A stretch of DNA of 62,070 nucleotides from Deltaproteobacteria bacterium (GTDB taxonomy: Bacteria; Myxococcota_A; UBA9160; UBA6930). The number at the start of each line of letters is the position of its first letter. The first letter of the stretch is position 1. The notes under the pieces are model-generated. The model was not told where the DNA came from, ran no database searches, and was given only the letters and a program-made list of their open reading frames with translations. The position numbers and the translations under genes are program-made. This document shows, one piece after another, positions 8,447 to 17,913 of this stretch. The stretch is from positions 1 to 62,070 of the forward strand of contig JAFDCZ010000002.1 in the NCBI GenBank assembly GCA_019312665.1, read 5' to 3'.

Positions 8447-8764
8447 ATGGAGGCAGCCTTGATCATCATCACTTCGACGATTCAGACCCCCCCGGAGTAC
8501 TTCGCTCCGGCCATCGAACAAGCAAGAAAACACGTAGCCGCCTCCCGCCTGGAAGAGGGCTGCCTGAGTCATCAATACTTCGTCGATCCCGAGCACGAAC
8601 ACACGATCGTCTTCCTGGAGCGCTGGCGGGATCAGGCTGCGATCGACCACCACTTCGGCGAGCCCACTTCGAGAGAACTCGTGGAGAACTTCCAGGCGTG
8701 GTGCCCGGGCAGCCTCGAGCTCGAGTTCCATCACGTCGAATCGAGTCACCAGCTCTCAGTGTAG
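8447..8764 (+). CDS. Antibiotic biosynthesis monooxygenase (ABM/YgiN-like) domain protein
   Basis: A one-domain ferredoxin-like fold protein of about 105 aa. It has the ABM signature of an Ile-rich first strand, an EEGCLSHQYFVDP strand pair and a FLERWRDQAAIDHHF block. These dimeric proteins act as cofactor-free quinone monooxygenases or are uncharacterised. Two starts compete: ATG 8447, or TTG 8459 with a well-spaced GGAGG at 8449-8453. The second makes a start exactly at the first strand. The dienelactone hydrolase gene lies 65 nt downstream on the same strand, so the two may share a transcript. Confidence 0.78.
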   Translation: MEAALIIITSTIQTPPEYFAPAIEQARKHVAASRLEEGCLSHQYFVDPEHEHTIVFLERWRDQAAIDHHFGEPTSRELVENFQAWCPGSLELEFHHVESSHQLSV

Positions 8765-8829
8765 GCGCTTCCGCATTTCAGGAGGGTTCCCGACGAAGCC
8801 TGTCGCGAAGACGAGCCTGGAGAACGAGC

Positions 8830-9546
8830 ATGTCCGAGGAAATCGAGTTCGAGGCGGGAACAAACGAAAAGATGCGCGGCTTCCTGGCGCTTCCGGAGGC
8901 CGCCGAACAGCCGGCCCCTGCGCTGCTCGTGATTCACGAGATCATCGGGCTCGGCGATGACATGCGAAGCATCACGGAGCGGTTTGCAGAGGCAGGCTAT
9001 GTCGCGCTCGCACCCAACCTCTACAGCGGGTCGGGGCCCCGCCCGCTCTGCGTGATGCGAACCCTTCGAACACTCGCCAAACGCGAAGGCCCGGCACTCG
9101 CATCCCTCGAATCGGCACGCGCCTGGCTCGCGGAGCGGCCCGAAGTCGACGCGAGCCGGATCGGCGTGGCGGGCTTCTGCATGGGCGGAGGGTTCGCGCT
9201 GATGCTTGCGGTTCGTGCCCCTCTCGGGGCCGCGGCAGTCTTCTACGGAGACGTCCCCAAGCGCGCGGAAGACCTCGACGGCACATGCCCGGTGGTGGGC
9301 GGCTTCGGCGCACGGGACCGCGTGTTCGGACCGGCCGGCGAACGACTCAAGGGGATGCTCGACGAGCTGGGCGTCGACCACGACGTGGTCCTGTATCCAG
9401 AAGCGGGGCATAGCTACATGAGCCACCACGGGCCCATTCTGAGCCGGCTAGGCGCTCTGTCGCCGATGCGCACCGGCTACGACGACGAGGCGGCCCGCGA
9501 TAGTTGGCGGCGGATGCTGGCGTTCTTCAACCGCCATCTCGGTTGA
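8830..9546 (+). CDS. Dienelactone hydrolase family protein
   Basis: A 239-aa alpha/beta hydrolase with the Cys-Asp-His triad characteristic of dienelactone hydrolases: Cys117 in GFCMGGG, Asp163 in GARDRV and His194 in AGHSYM. The conserved Glu of IHEIIG near residue 36 is also present. Length matches the family. The enzyme opens dienelactones in chlorocatechol and related aromatic breakdown, but many genomic copies have unknown esterase roles. Start at ATG 8830 with GGAG upstream. Its 3' end overlaps the converging broken hydrolase gene by 20 bp. Confidence 0.88.
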   Translation: MSEEIEFEAGTNEKMRGFLALPEAAEQPAPALLVIHEIIGLGDDMRSITERFAEAGYVALAPNLYSGSGPRPLCVMRTLRTLAKREGPALASLESARAWLAERPEVDASRIGVAGFCMGGGFALMLAVRAPLGAAAVFYGDVPKRAEDLDGTCPVVGGFGARDRVFGPAGERLKGMLDELGVDHDVVLYPEAGHSYMSHHGPILSRLGALSPMRTGYDDEAARDSWRRMLAFFNRHLG

Positions 9547-10226
9547 CGCCAGGCAGAGCCCACGGCAGGACCCGATCGACCATCGCGCGCACGAAGGCTT
9601 CGGGCTGCTCGAAGGGAACGAGATGTGCGGCATTCTCGAACACCACCATCTCCTTGTGCGGTGCCTTCAATGCCTCGAAGTAGGCGCGGGTCACATCGAA
9701 CTCGGTTTGATGATCGTGGCGACCCTGGAAGACGAAGATCGGCACGTCGAATTCGAGCATTCGCCTGGCCGGCGGGTCATCGAGCATCGGCTCTTCCAGA
9801 TGAGCCATCGAGAAGGCTTCGGCTTCCAGGTACCGAAGCTTGTCCCCCACGCGATACTCGTGGAACACGACCGTCGACCACCCGAACATCCAGAGCGCCT
9901 CCAGGTTCCCACGGCCCACCATGCAGGATGAGCAAGACCGGATTCGTGCGGCCCCGGCCGCGAATGAGGACGAATTGTTCGACACCACCGATCGGGATCT
10001 GCTCGAGGCTCGCGATACTCCCCGGCAAGAGAACGCCCCGATCGTCCAGGATGGCATCGGTGGTGCCCGGGCTCACGAGCCTCAACGCGATGCCCAGACC
10101 CGAAGCTGCGATGAGCGACGCGGCGGCCGCGAAGCTGACGATCTTCCCCAGCAGGCCGAACCCACTCATGATCCGTCGCAGGCCGTCGCCGACATACTGC
10201 TCCCGAAGCCAGCGCTCAGTGGACAC
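9527..10226 (-). pseudogene. Alpha/beta hydrolase remnant with internal deletion and frameshift
   Basis: Two halves of one alpha/beta hydrolase are read in different frames. The N-terminal half has a membrane segment (about residues 28-52) and the strand-3/oxyanion motif LLILHGGP. The C-terminal half, in another frame, carries GRHDHQTEF (Asp region) and ENAAHLVPFEQPE (catalytic His). The nucleophile elbow and about half of the core are absent. The join lies near 9908-9916, just after HGGP. A whole protein of this type (proline-iminopeptidase-like) is about 350-400 aa, so some 400 bp are missing. The product cannot be active. The upstream half has possible starts at 10226 or 10169. Confidence 0.8.
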
Positions 10227-10315
10227 CCCGCTGGAAGCGAGGTGGTCATTCGCCCAGCAGGGAACCTACAATAGGTCGCAGGCCATGGGCCCGACTGAGT
10301 CGAAAGGAGTCTGGC

Positions 10316-11086
10316 ATGTCCGCAAACCCTGCCTACGAAATCCCGGTGACCGAGAGTGGCGCGCTCCCGCGCAGCCTGGTCCTGGCCTTTGGCGTCTTCT
10401 CGTACGTCCTCTTCCTGGGGGTCTTCCTCTACCTGATCGGCTTCATCGGAGGCTTCATCGTTCCGAAGACGCTCGACTCCGGTGTCCAGGGGCCCGTCTT
10501 CCAGGCTGTGCTGATCAACCTCGGGCTGCTCGGCCTGTTCGCGGTCCAGCACACGATCATGGCCCGCTCCGGATTCAAGAAATGGCTGATCCGATTCATC
10601 CCGGCAGCGACCGAGCGCAGCCTCTTCGTCCTTGTCACCAACCTGATCCTCATCGCGACGGTCTGGCAGTGGCGCCCGCTCCCGGGCGTCCTCTGGGAGG
10701 TGGAGGGAGTGGCAGCGACCGCACTCTGGACCCTCTTCTTCGTGGGCTGGGGCATCGTGCTGCTCTCGACCTTCCTGATCGATCACTTCGATCTCTTCGG
10801 CCTCAAGCAGACGTTTTTCTACGCCACCGGGCGCCCCTACGCCGGCCCTGAGTTCAAGGAGCACCTGCTCTACAAGGTCGTCCGCCATCCGCTGATGCTG
10901 GGCTTCCTGGTGACGTTCTGGGCCGCTCCGGTCATGACGATGTCGCGCTTCTTCTTCGCGGCCGTCTGCACGGGCTACATCCTGCTCGCCCTGTACATCG
11001 AGGAGCGAACCCTGGTCGAGCTGCATGGCGACGACTACCGCGACTACCAGCAGCGCGTGAGGATGCTGATTCCCGTCCCGAAGTAG
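10316..11086 (+). CDS. mddA: Methanethiol S-methyltransferase (MddA-like)
   Basis: A 256-aa membrane protein of the isoprenylcysteine methyltransferase/NnrU superfamily with six hydrophobic segments. Blocks I recognise from MddA are GFIGGFIVPKTLDSG, GLFAVQHTIMARSGFKKW, a DHFDLFGLKQ stretch and VRHPLMLGFLVTFWAAP, with a C-terminal YIEERTLVELHGDDYRDY. MddA methylates methanethiol with SAM to give dimethylsulfide in aerobic bacteria. A good ribosome site (AAAGGAG) lies 6 nt before ATG 10316. The gene stands alone between a broken hydrolase and the histidine kinase. A different thiol or isoprenyl substrate remains possible. Confidence 0.78.
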   Translation: MSANPAYEIPVTESGALPRSLVLAFGVFSYVLFLGVFLYLIGFIGGFIVPKTLDSGVQGPVFQAVLINLGLLGLFAVQHTIMARSGFKKWLIRFIPAATERSLFVLVTNLILIATVWQWRPLPGVLWEVEGVAATALWTLFFVGWGIVLLSTFLIDHFDLFGLKQTFFYATGRPYAGPEFKEHLLYKVVRHPLMLGFLVTFWAAPVMTMSRFFFAAVCTGYILLALYIEERTLVELHGDDYRDYQQRVRMLIPVPK

Positions 11087-11164
11087 CCGCCTGCGATCGC
11101 TCCGGGTTCAGGCGCCGGAAAGACAGGGGGCGGAACCGCGGCCCAGCCACGGTAACGTCCCCCT

Positions 11165-14038
11165 GTGACCCGAATGCCCCGCACCGCCCGCTGGCTCCTC
11201 GCGACATTGCTGCCGACCTGGATCGTCTGTTTCAGCCTGCACGTCTACTCGACTGCGGAGAACGGTGCCGCCCTGTCACCTTTCTTTGCAACACCGGTCG
11301 CTGGCGATGCCTACCCCCACGTCGGCGGCATCCGCCCGGAACGGGTCTCCCGCGGCCTCGACATCCAGGCCGGCGACCGGCTGTTGATGGCACGGGACGT
11401 CGACCTCGCGGGCGTCGGCTACATCGGCTTCTACGCCTGGACGGTCGAACTCGCGGACGAGAACCTCGAGCTGCCGCTCACCATCGAGCGTGACGGGCGA
11501 CGCTTCACCACCCTGTTGCGGCTCTCGACGACCGGCATCCCGTGGTCGCGTGTCGCGCTCTGGGCGTTCGGAGTCGGGCTCGCAGTGCTCGTGCTGGTCC
11601 GAGTGCCCGAGAACCGTATGGCCCAGCTCCTGTTCGCGGGATTGACGTCGTTCGCGATCTTCGAGAGCCCGTTCACGATCAACTACACGCTCACCGTCAT
11701 CTACAACTCGATCTTCGTCTTCGGTGGCGGGCTCTCTCTCGCGGTGCTGATGCGCTTCTTCCTGCTCTTCCCGGACGACATGCCTCCTGAGCGGCGCCTT
11801 CCGATGAGCCTGTCGTGGATCAACGCGTTGCTGTTCTACGCCCCTCGGTTCTCCTATCTGGCCGGCGGGCCGATCCCGCCCCCGAGCGTGCCGCTGGTCA
11901 TCCTGGGCTCCGACATCGCACTGGGTGTCTTGAGCGGCGGGGCGGTCTTCTGGAACTACGTGTATTCGGGACCGGACGGCCGACGCCGGCTGCGGGGCCT
12001 TCTCTGGGGAGTCTTCATCGCGTTTTCACCGCTGCCCGTCGCCCTGGGGCTCAGCCTGCTGTTTCCGGAGATGGATCTGATCCGCTTCGGAATCGACGTG
12101 ATGGCCTTCACGGCCATCAGCCTGCCCATCGCCATCGCCTTCTCGATCGTCCGGCATGACGCCTTCGATATCGATCGGCTGATCAGCGCGACAGCCACCT
12201 TCAGCGTGGCTCTCGCAATCCTGTTAGGCGGCCTGCTTGCGGTGGCTCCGATCGCAGCTTCCGTGCTTGCGGAGTGGACGGGCCTGAGCCGCGACACCGC
12301 CCAGCTCGCCTTTGCGCTCGTTGCGAGCCTGGCCCTGCTGCCCATGACACGCTCGCTCCGACCACGCGTCGATCGGCTTTTGTACCCGGATCGCCATGCG
12401 ATGGATCAGGGATTCCAGGAGCTGCTCACGGAGCTTGCGCAACACGGCGAGACCGAGACCCTCATCAGCTTGGCAGCCGCACGCATCCAGCAGTTGCTGC
12501 AACCCGAGACGACCGTTCTCTACGCCCGAGGCCCCGATGGTTTCGAGCCTGTCTACACCAGCCGCGGCGAGCCTCCGACGGCCGTGCCTTCGAGCAGCCC
12601 GGCCCTGATCGCCGTCGACGCCCGGCAGGGACCGATGATGCGATCCGATGCCAGCCTGCGCCCGTTGGAGGGAGCGGCGCTCGATGAGCTGGGCGCTGCG
12701 ACCGTGCTGCCCTTCTACCATCGCGACGACCTCGATGCCTTCGCAGCGCTCGGCCCCCTCGCATCCGGGGATCCCTATTCCTCGAGCCAGCTGGCGCTGC
12801 TCTCTGCGACGGCAGACAAGGTGGAAGGCGAACGGGTGCGTCGCGAAGACGCGGTCCAGATCCGCGAGAGCGGCGAACGCATGCGCAGCCTGGAACGCGA
12901 GCGCGAAGAAGTGCAAGCCGCCTACGCGGCTCGCTCGCGATCCCTGGCCGCGGCGAGCCACGATCTTCGCCAACCGCTTCATGCCATGGGTCTGCTGGCC
13001 GAGGCGGCTGCGGGACGCGAGCTGGACGAAGGAACCCGGGCGCTGGTCGAGCGCTTGCAGATGGCAACCGGCTCACTTGGCGGCATGTTCGATTCCCTGC
13101 TCGATCTTTCCCAGCTCGAGGCAGGCCAGGTCGAGCCTGCGATTCAGCCAGTCGCCCTGGCGCCGCTCTTCGAAAGGCTCGGCGCCGCAGTGGGCCCGTC
13201 GGCACAAGAGAAGGGCCTCTCGTTGAACTTCAGCCAGGCCGGCTGGGCCGTTCAGAGCGACCCCCTCTGGCTAGCGCGCATCTTGCAGAACCTGCTCGCA
13301 AACGCCATCCGTTACACCGAAAGCGGTCACGTCTCTGTGAGTGCCGAAGCGACTGGCGAATCGGTCGAGATCTCCGTGACGGATACGGGACCGGGAATTC
13401 CAGCGGAGCAGCAACGTGTGATCTTCGAAGAGTTCCGGCGCCTCGAGGGCGGTGAGCAAGCGGACGAACGCGGGCTGGGGCTGGGGCTGGCCATCGTGGA
13501 TCGCCTGACCCGACTCCTGGATCACGAGCTCAGCTTGGAATCGGAGCTCGGCGAAGGAACGACCTTCCGCCTGCGCATCCTACGTGCCGCCGATCCGGTA
13601 CGAGCCGAGCACGGGCAGATTGAGGCCGTCAGCGGGCTGGCCGGCCTGCGCGTCCTTCTCATCGACGACCAATCCGCCATCCGGGAGGGAATGACGAGCC
13701 TTCTCGAAGGCTGGGGCTGCCGCGTCCAGGCCACGGCCTGCGAAGAGGAAGCGCAGCAGGCCATCGCGCAGACGGCCGAGCACGGGCCTCCCGATCTCGT
13801 GATCGCGGATGTGCGCCTCGCCGCCGGCAGGAGCGGCCTCGACGCCCTGGCTGCCATTCGCGAGCGCTGGGGCAGCGGAATCCCCGGGCTCGTGATCACC
13901 GGCGAAAGCGATGCGAACACCCTGCGACGCTTGCGAGAGGAGGGGCACCCGATCCTCACCAAGCCCGTACCGCCGGCACGTTTGCGGGCCTTCCTTCAGC
14001 GGATCGCTCGCCAGGAGAGCAGCCCCGAGTCGGACTAG
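11165..14038 (+). CDS. Membrane hybrid histidine kinase / response regulator
   Basis: A 957-aa protein starting at GTG 11165 (or ATG 11174). The N-terminal sensor has a first membrane helix (about 8-28), an extracytoplasmic PDZ-like stretch (about 50-120, with QAGDRLLM) and six or seven more helices (about 125-390). A GAF-like region (about 415-560), a coiled coil, a HisKA domain with phospho-His599 in SHDLRQPLHA and an HATPase (NAIRYTESG, DTGPGIP, GLGLGLAI) follow. A C-terminal receiver has phospho-acceptor Asp882 in VIADVR. The HK/receiver architecture matches large hybrids that act with NarL-type regulators, one of which is encoded 0.5 kb downstream. The signal is unknown. Confidence 0.9.
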   Translation: MTRMPRTARWLLATLLPTWIVCFSLHVYSTAENGAALSPFFATPVAGDAYPHVGGIRPERVSRGLDIQAGDRLLMARDVDLAGVGYIGFYAWTVELADENLELPLTIERDGRRFTTLLRLSTTGIPWSRVALWAFGVGLAVLVLVRVPENRMAQLLFAGLTSFAIFESPFTINYTLTVIYNSIFVFGGGLSLAVLMRFFLLFPDDMPPERRLPMSLSWINALLFYAPRFSYLAGGPIPPPSVPLVILGSDIALGVLSGGAVFWNYVYSGPDGRRRLRGLLWGVFIAFSPLPVALGLSLLFPEMDLIRFGIDVMAFTAISLPIAIAFSIVRHDAFDIDRLISATATFSVALAILLGGLLAVAPIAASVLAEWTGLSRDTAQLAFALVASLALLPMTRSLRPRVDRLLYPDRHAMDQGFQELLTELAQHGETETLISLAAARIQQLLQPETTVLYARGPDGFEPVYTSRGEPPTAVPSSSPALIAVDARQGPMMRSDASLRPLEGAALDELGAATVLPFYHRDDLDAFAALGPLASGDPYSSSQLALLSATADKVEGERVRREDAVQIRESGERMRSLEREREEVQAAYAARSRSLAAASHDLRQPLHAMGLLAEAAAGRELDEGTRALVERLQMATGSLGGMFDSLLDLSQLEAGQVEPAIQPVALAPLFERLGAAVGPSAQEKGLSLNFSQAGWAVQSDPLWLARILQNLLANAIRYTESGHVSVSAEATGESVEISVTDTGPGIPAEQQRVIFEEFRRLEGGEQADERGLGLGLAIVDRLTRLLDHELSLESELGEGTTFRLRILRAADPVRAEHGQIEAVSGLAGLRVLLIDDQSAIREGMTSLLEGWGCRVQATACEEEAQQAIAQTAEHGPPDLVIADVRLAAGRSGLDALAAIRERWGSGIPGLVITGESDANTLRRLREEGHPILTKPVPPARLRAFLQRIARQESSPESD

Positions 14039-14042
14039 TCCG
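14031..14042. terminator. Palindrome at the histidine kinase stop codon
   Basis: CGGACTAGTCCG is a perfect 12-bp palindrome containing the kinase TAG stop. Extended with one G-U pair it can fold as a 7-bp stem with a CUAG loop. There is no U-tract, so it may be a weak terminator or RNA-processing signal only. Confidence 0.25.
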
Positions 14043-14086
14043 GCTGGCCCATTTCCGGGTAGTACCAGGAGTGGGATGCTGCTGGA

Positions 14087-14536
14087 ATGCCGAGCTTCGT
14101 CGCATGGTTGAAAACGTTGGCGGACGAATTCGCAAGCCTTGGAACACTGGAAGCCTTCTACGTTCGGTTGGGGGACGACCTGGTGGCCGTTCGCCCGAGT
14201 TCCAGCCATCCGCGACGCCTGAAGAGCGCGTCCGCACTGATGCGGACCCTCACCCTGCACTCAGGCATCCTCCTCACGAAGGGTCCGGAGGGCGGCCCAT
14301 TTCCCGACGCTCTCCTACGGGAGCTGGGAGCCGAGGCGGCCGTATTGATCCGCGATCGAGGCGGGCTCGTCGCTCTGGCCTGCCTGGCGAACACGCCCAC
14401 CTCGTTCGACGATGAGAGCGCTGCGAGAATCGCCGCGCATTGCGCCGAAGGCCTGCGAAGATTTCCGGGCGCCGCCCTTCGCAAGGCCCTACGTCCGCAC
14501 CCGTTTCGAACGCTGGCGGGAGTGTTCTTTCGTTAG
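14087..14536 (+). CDS. Hypothetical protein, possibly GAF/roadblock-like
   Basis: A 149-aa soluble protein that I do not recognise. It alternates short strands and helices: an N-terminal helix, a FYVRLGDDLVAVRP strand pair, AAVLIRDRGGLVALACLAN and a C-terminal helix, an outline seen in GAF and roadblock-type domains. No catalytic or metal motif is visible. It follows the hybrid kinase by 48 bp on the same strand and interlocks its stop with that of the converging response regulator (TTAG). It may be an accessory of the two-component system, which is inference from position only. Confidence 0.5.
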   Translation: MPSFVAWLKTLADEFASLGTLEAFYVRLGDDLVAVRPSSSHPRRLKSASALMRTLTLHSGILLTKGPEGGPFPDALLRELGAEAAVLIRDRGGLVALACLANTPTSFDDESAARIAAHCAEGLRRFPGAALRKALRPHPFRTLAGVFFR

Positions 14537-15183
14537 TCTTCGGTCGAAATATCCAGCTCTCGCATCGCCGCGACGGCTTCGGTGCGATTGGAGACATCGA
14601 GCGCATCCAGCAGGCCGGCGATATGCGCCTTCACCGTTCCCTCGGCGATGCCAAGCACACTGCAGATTTCCCGGTTGGTGAGGCCTTTGGCGAGCAGCCG
14701 CAGAACCTCCAGCTGGCGGGGCGTGAGTTTCCCGTAGCGAGTCACGAGCCCCCGCGAGCCAGCCGGTTTTTCCTCTGCGGGCTGAGAAGGTTCGAGCGCC
14801 ACCAGCGGAACATAGACGCCGCCGGAGAGCACGAGCTGAACGGCACTGCGGAGCAGCGCACCGCTCGACGACTTCGGTATGAATCCGGATGCCCCTGCAT
14901 CCAGAGTCTCGCGAATCTCCTCAGAAGCTTCGGAGGCGGACACCATCACCACGGGCAAGGTCGGAAAACGTTCGCCCAGGAGCGTCAGGGTCTCGAGCCC
15001 ACCGGTCCCCGGCATGTGCAGGTCGAGCAGCACCATGGCCAGATCCGGATTCGCCTCGGCCAGAGCCAGGGCCTCTTCGGAACCGGACGCTTCCAGGATC
15101 TCGGGCTTTTCGCCGAGCTCCACGAGCACATGGCGTAGGCCTTCGCGGAACAAGGCATGGTCGTCGCAGATGAGAATGCGCAT
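14533..15183 (-). CDS. NarL/LuxR-type response regulator
   Basis: A 216-aa two-domain regulator. The receiver has the acidic pair Asp7/Asp8, phospho-acceptor Asp54 (LLDLHMP) and the switch Lys in FIPKSS. The C-terminal LuxR helix-turn-helix is clear (TPRQLEVLRLLAKGLTNREI, then GTVKAHIAGLL). Length is standard. It converges on the hybrid kinase/unknown-protein pair and is a good candidate for the kinase's DNA-binding partner. No DNA targets can be told from sequence. Confidence 0.92.
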   Translation of the reverse strand: MRILICDDHALFREGLRHVLVELGEKPEILEASGSEEALALAEANPDLAMVLLDLHMPGTGGLETLTLLGERFPTLPVVMVSASEASEEIRETLDAGASGFIPKSSSGALLRSAVQLVLSGGVYVPLVALEPSQPAEEKPAGSRGLVTRYGKLTPRQLEVLRLLAKGLTNREICSVLGIAEGTVKAHIAGLLDALDVSNRTEAVAAMRELDISTED

Positions 15184-15243
15184 GAGGGTCCGCGCCGAGT
15201 CTATCGCGGCCAGCCGGGTGCGACGATGTCCCGGTGGTCAGGC

Positions 15244-16467
15244 TCAGTCACGGGCTTCACCGGAGAGATCGGAAGGCAACGCGACCGAAACCGGGATCGG
15301 GCGATAGATGCCGAGATCATCGACGAGCCGGCCGAGCAATGCCTCTACATCCCCCTCGGGCCCGGCGAACAGGTTGCACACGTAGGTGAACGACACACTG
15401 CCCCGCGCCGAGAGCTGGGGATGGGCCTTCGCGGCGTAGCAGGCGGTGTGTGGGTCGAAACCAGCGACACGGCTCGGGTCGAGTTCAGGAATCCGGAACA
15501 AGGAGCGCCTCGGAGACCAGGGGCCCGAGAGCGACTCCGCGGTTCGAAACCAGACCCTGTCGGATGGGCGCTGCTCAGGGAAGTCAGCCCCCACGCTCGG
15601 ATAGGAATACAGTGCGAGCCAGACACCTGCAGAGGCCAGGAAGTGCACGCTCATCTCGGTGGCATCATCCTGCATGATGATTCGGGCGGCGAGCGGCCGA
15701 AAGCCCGGTTGCCAAAGGCCATCGGTCGTCAGGGTTTCGAGAGCGGGCTCGAGATCGACTGCGCCGGACTCGAGGCTGGTCAGGGGCAAGCGAACGAGGA
15801 TGCGCGGATAGGACCGCGCCTGCCGATCCAGGAAGGTGAAGAAGTAGACGTGGGCGCCGTGAACGACCATCGCGCCCGCAGGCAACGCCAATGGGCTGCG
15901 ACTCAACCGCAACCGCTCGAACTGCCAGGCCGAAGGATCTTCCTCCGGGTTGGAGATGCGCGCCAGCTCGACTCCGGTAAAGCCGAAAGGCATCGCCAAG
16001 GGGCCGCGAGGAGCCGAGGATTCGACTTCGAGCAGGCCGACATAGACAGCTCCGTCGTGCGAGAAGCCGTCGAAGAGCCACCACCATTTCCCGGCTTCCG
16101 CGCGATCGAAGAATGCCGTCGCCCCGTCGGACCCGGCGCCCCAACGATAGTCGATGGACCATTGGCCTTGGTCGTCGCATTTGGAGATTGCGATCGAGTT
16201 GTGGATGAACCGGGCACCGCGGCGACTCGGTTGGCCCGGCTCGCCGACGAACGTGTCACCAAACAACCAGAGGCTGCGACGCCCATCGAGAGGCACCGAG
16301 AACGCGGCATCGCCGCCGAGCCAACCTTGTTGGTAGGGAAAGGCCGGTTCGCAGCCGCTCTGGGTGGGCGGTTGCACTGGAGAGAGACAGCCGAAGAGGC
16401 CGACACCCAGCAGTACGAGGAAGACCGGTCCGGTCTCGAGGAAGCGATCGTAGACAACCCTCACCAC
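15244..16467 (-). CDS. DUF4185-like five-bladed beta-propeller lipoprotein
   Basis: A 407-aa exported protein with an N-terminal hydrophobic helix and lipobox-like GLFGC. The body has repeated W/F-rich beta strands and the LWLFGDTFVGE block typical of DUF4185 proteins, whose fold resembles GH43/GH32 glycosidase propellers. ARFIHNSIAISKCDDQG, KWWWLFDGF and LARISNPEED are further propeller blades. It may bind or cleave a glycan at the cell surface, but catalytic residues cannot be assigned with confidence. Start GTG 16467 has GGAGG just upstream. Confidence 0.65.
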   Translation of the reverse strand: MVRVVYDRFLETGPVFLVLLGVGLFGCLSPVQPPTQSGCEPAFPYQQGWLGGDAAFSVPLDGRRSLWLFGDTFVGEPGQPSRRGARFIHNSIAISKCDDQGQWSIDYRWGAGSDGATAFFDRAEAGKWWWLFDGFSHDGAVYVGLLEVESSAPRGPLAMPFGFTGVELARISNPEEDPSAWQFERLRLSRSPLALPAGAMVVHGAHVYFFTFLDRQARSYPRILVRLPLTSLESGAVDLEPALETLTTDGLWQPGFRPLAARIIMQDDATEMSVHFLASAGVWLALYSYPSVGADFPEQRPSDRVWFRTAESLSGPWSPRRSLFRIPELDPSRVAGFDPHTACYAAKAHPQLSARGSVSFTYVCNLFAGPEGDVEALLGRLVDDLGIYRPIPVSVALPSDLSGEARD

Positions 16468-16517
16468 CTCCGAAGGTAGCGGGCCCGGTAGACGAGGAGG
16501 TCGGTAGACTGATCTTC

Positions 16518-17861
16518 ATGCGAGTGTCTCCGGACTTCCTGGCGCGGCCGTTCGTTGCCTTCGTGGAGCGCTTCTATCCGGATTCCTTCGTCTTCGCAAT
16601 CTTGCTGACCGGTGTGACCTTCGCACTCGCGATCGGTCTCACGGAGACGTCGAGCGGAGAGGCACTGGTGATCTGGGGCGACGGCCTGAAGGGTCTGCTG
16701 CCCTTCATCACCCAGATCGCCTTGACCCTGCTCTGCGCGCACTCCCTGGCTCACACGGATCTGGTACACGGCGCCCTCGATCGAATGGCCCGCTGGCCGC
16801 GAACCGAGCGGCAAGCCTACGCCTGGGTCGCAATCGTCGCCGGCGTGGGCAGCTTGATCGCGTGGTCGCTCGGCCTGGTCGTCGGCGCGCTGATCGCCCT
16901 CGGCGTGGCGCGCGCCGGGCGAGCGCGCGGCCTGCGGCTCCACTTCCCGCTGCTGGTCGCAAGCGCCTATGCCGGATTCGTGGTCTGGCATATGGGCTAT
17001 TCCAGTTCGGCGGCACTCTTCGTCGCCACCCCGGGCCACGCGCTGGAGAGCATGACCGGTGTCATCCCCGTCACGGAAACGATCTTCGCATCATGGAACC
17101 TGGCGCTCGCCGTGCTGACCGTCGCGGCGGTTGCGTGCGTCTGTGCCGGGCTCGCGCCGCGGAAGACGGCAGCCTCCGAGTGGGTGGAACCCGGCACCGC
17201 GCCCGAACCCGGCGAGCCCGATCGTTCGACCCTCGGTCGTCGACTCGAGCACGCTCGTTGGATTTCGTCAGGCATGGGAGCGCTGCTGCTTGCCTACTTG
17301 TTCACCTGGTTCCGCAGCCGAGGCCTCGAACTGACCCTCGACGTGGTGAACTGGTCCTTCCTGGGACTCGGGCTCGTCCTCGCGCGCTCACCGATCCACT
17401 ACGTGGCCCTCATTCGAGGCGCCAGCCGGACCCTCGGTCCGATCATCCTTCAATACCCCTTCTACGCGGGCATCATGGCGTTGATGACGGGCACCTCTCT
17501 CGTTCATCTCTTCTCGGACGGCTTCGTCGCACTGGCCTCACCGGAAACGCTCGGCTTCTGGGCCTTCGTCTCTGGCGGAGCGCTCAACTTCTTCGTGCCG
17601 TCCGGGGGCGGCCAGTGGGCCGTGCAGGGACCGATTTTCATCGAAGCCGCCCAGAAGCTCGGCGTGGCGGCACCCGTCGTCGTAATGGGTGTGGCCTACG
17701 GCGACCAATGGACCAACCTCATCCAACCGTTCTGGACCTTGCCCCTGCTCGCCATCGCAGGCCTGAACTCCCGGGCGATCATGGGCTACTGCTTCGTCGT
17801 CTTTCTCGTGACGTTCGTGCTGTTCGGAGGCGGGCTGCTTCTCGTCGGGTCCGGCGTCTGA
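16518..17861 (+). CDS. Short-chain fatty acid transporter, AtoE family
   Basis: A 447-aa inner-membrane permease with about 10-12 helices. The AtoE hallmark NFFVPSGGGQWAVQGPI is intact, as are YADQWTN-like GVAYGDQWTNLIQPFW and ERFYPDSFVFAILLT. The family imports acetoacetate and short-chain fatty acids. Length matches. It starts divergently from the DUF4185-like gene (50 bp) and ends 52 bp from a converging D-aminoacylase-like gene. In this fatty-acid-oriented neighbourhood it would supply acids for the acyl-CoA synthetases. Confidence 0.88.
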   Translation: MRVSPDFLARPFVAFVERFYPDSFVFAILLTGVTFALAIGLTETSSGEALVIWGDGLKGLLPFITQIALTLLCAHSLAHTDLVHGALDRMARWPRTERQAYAWVAIVAGVGSLIAWSLGLVVGALIALGVARAGRARGLRLHFPLLVASAYAGFVVWHMGYSSSAALFVATPGHALESMTGVIPVTETIFASWNLALAVLTVAAVACVCAGLAPRKTAASEWVEPGTAPEPGEPDRSTLGRRLEHARWISSGMGALLLAYLFTWFRSRGLELTLDVVNWSFLGLGLVLARSPIHYVALIRGASRTLGPIILQYPFYAGIMALMTGTSLVHLFSDGFVALASPETLGFWAFVSGGALNFFVPSGGGQWAVQGPIFIEAAQKLGVAAPVVVMGVAYGDQWTNLIQPFWTLPLLAIAGLNSRAIMGYCFVVFLVTFVLFGGGLLLVGSGV

Positions 17862-17913
17862 AACGCTTCTGGCTTGCTGACAGTTCCCTTCGCGTGGATT
17901 CCCTGCAGTGGCC

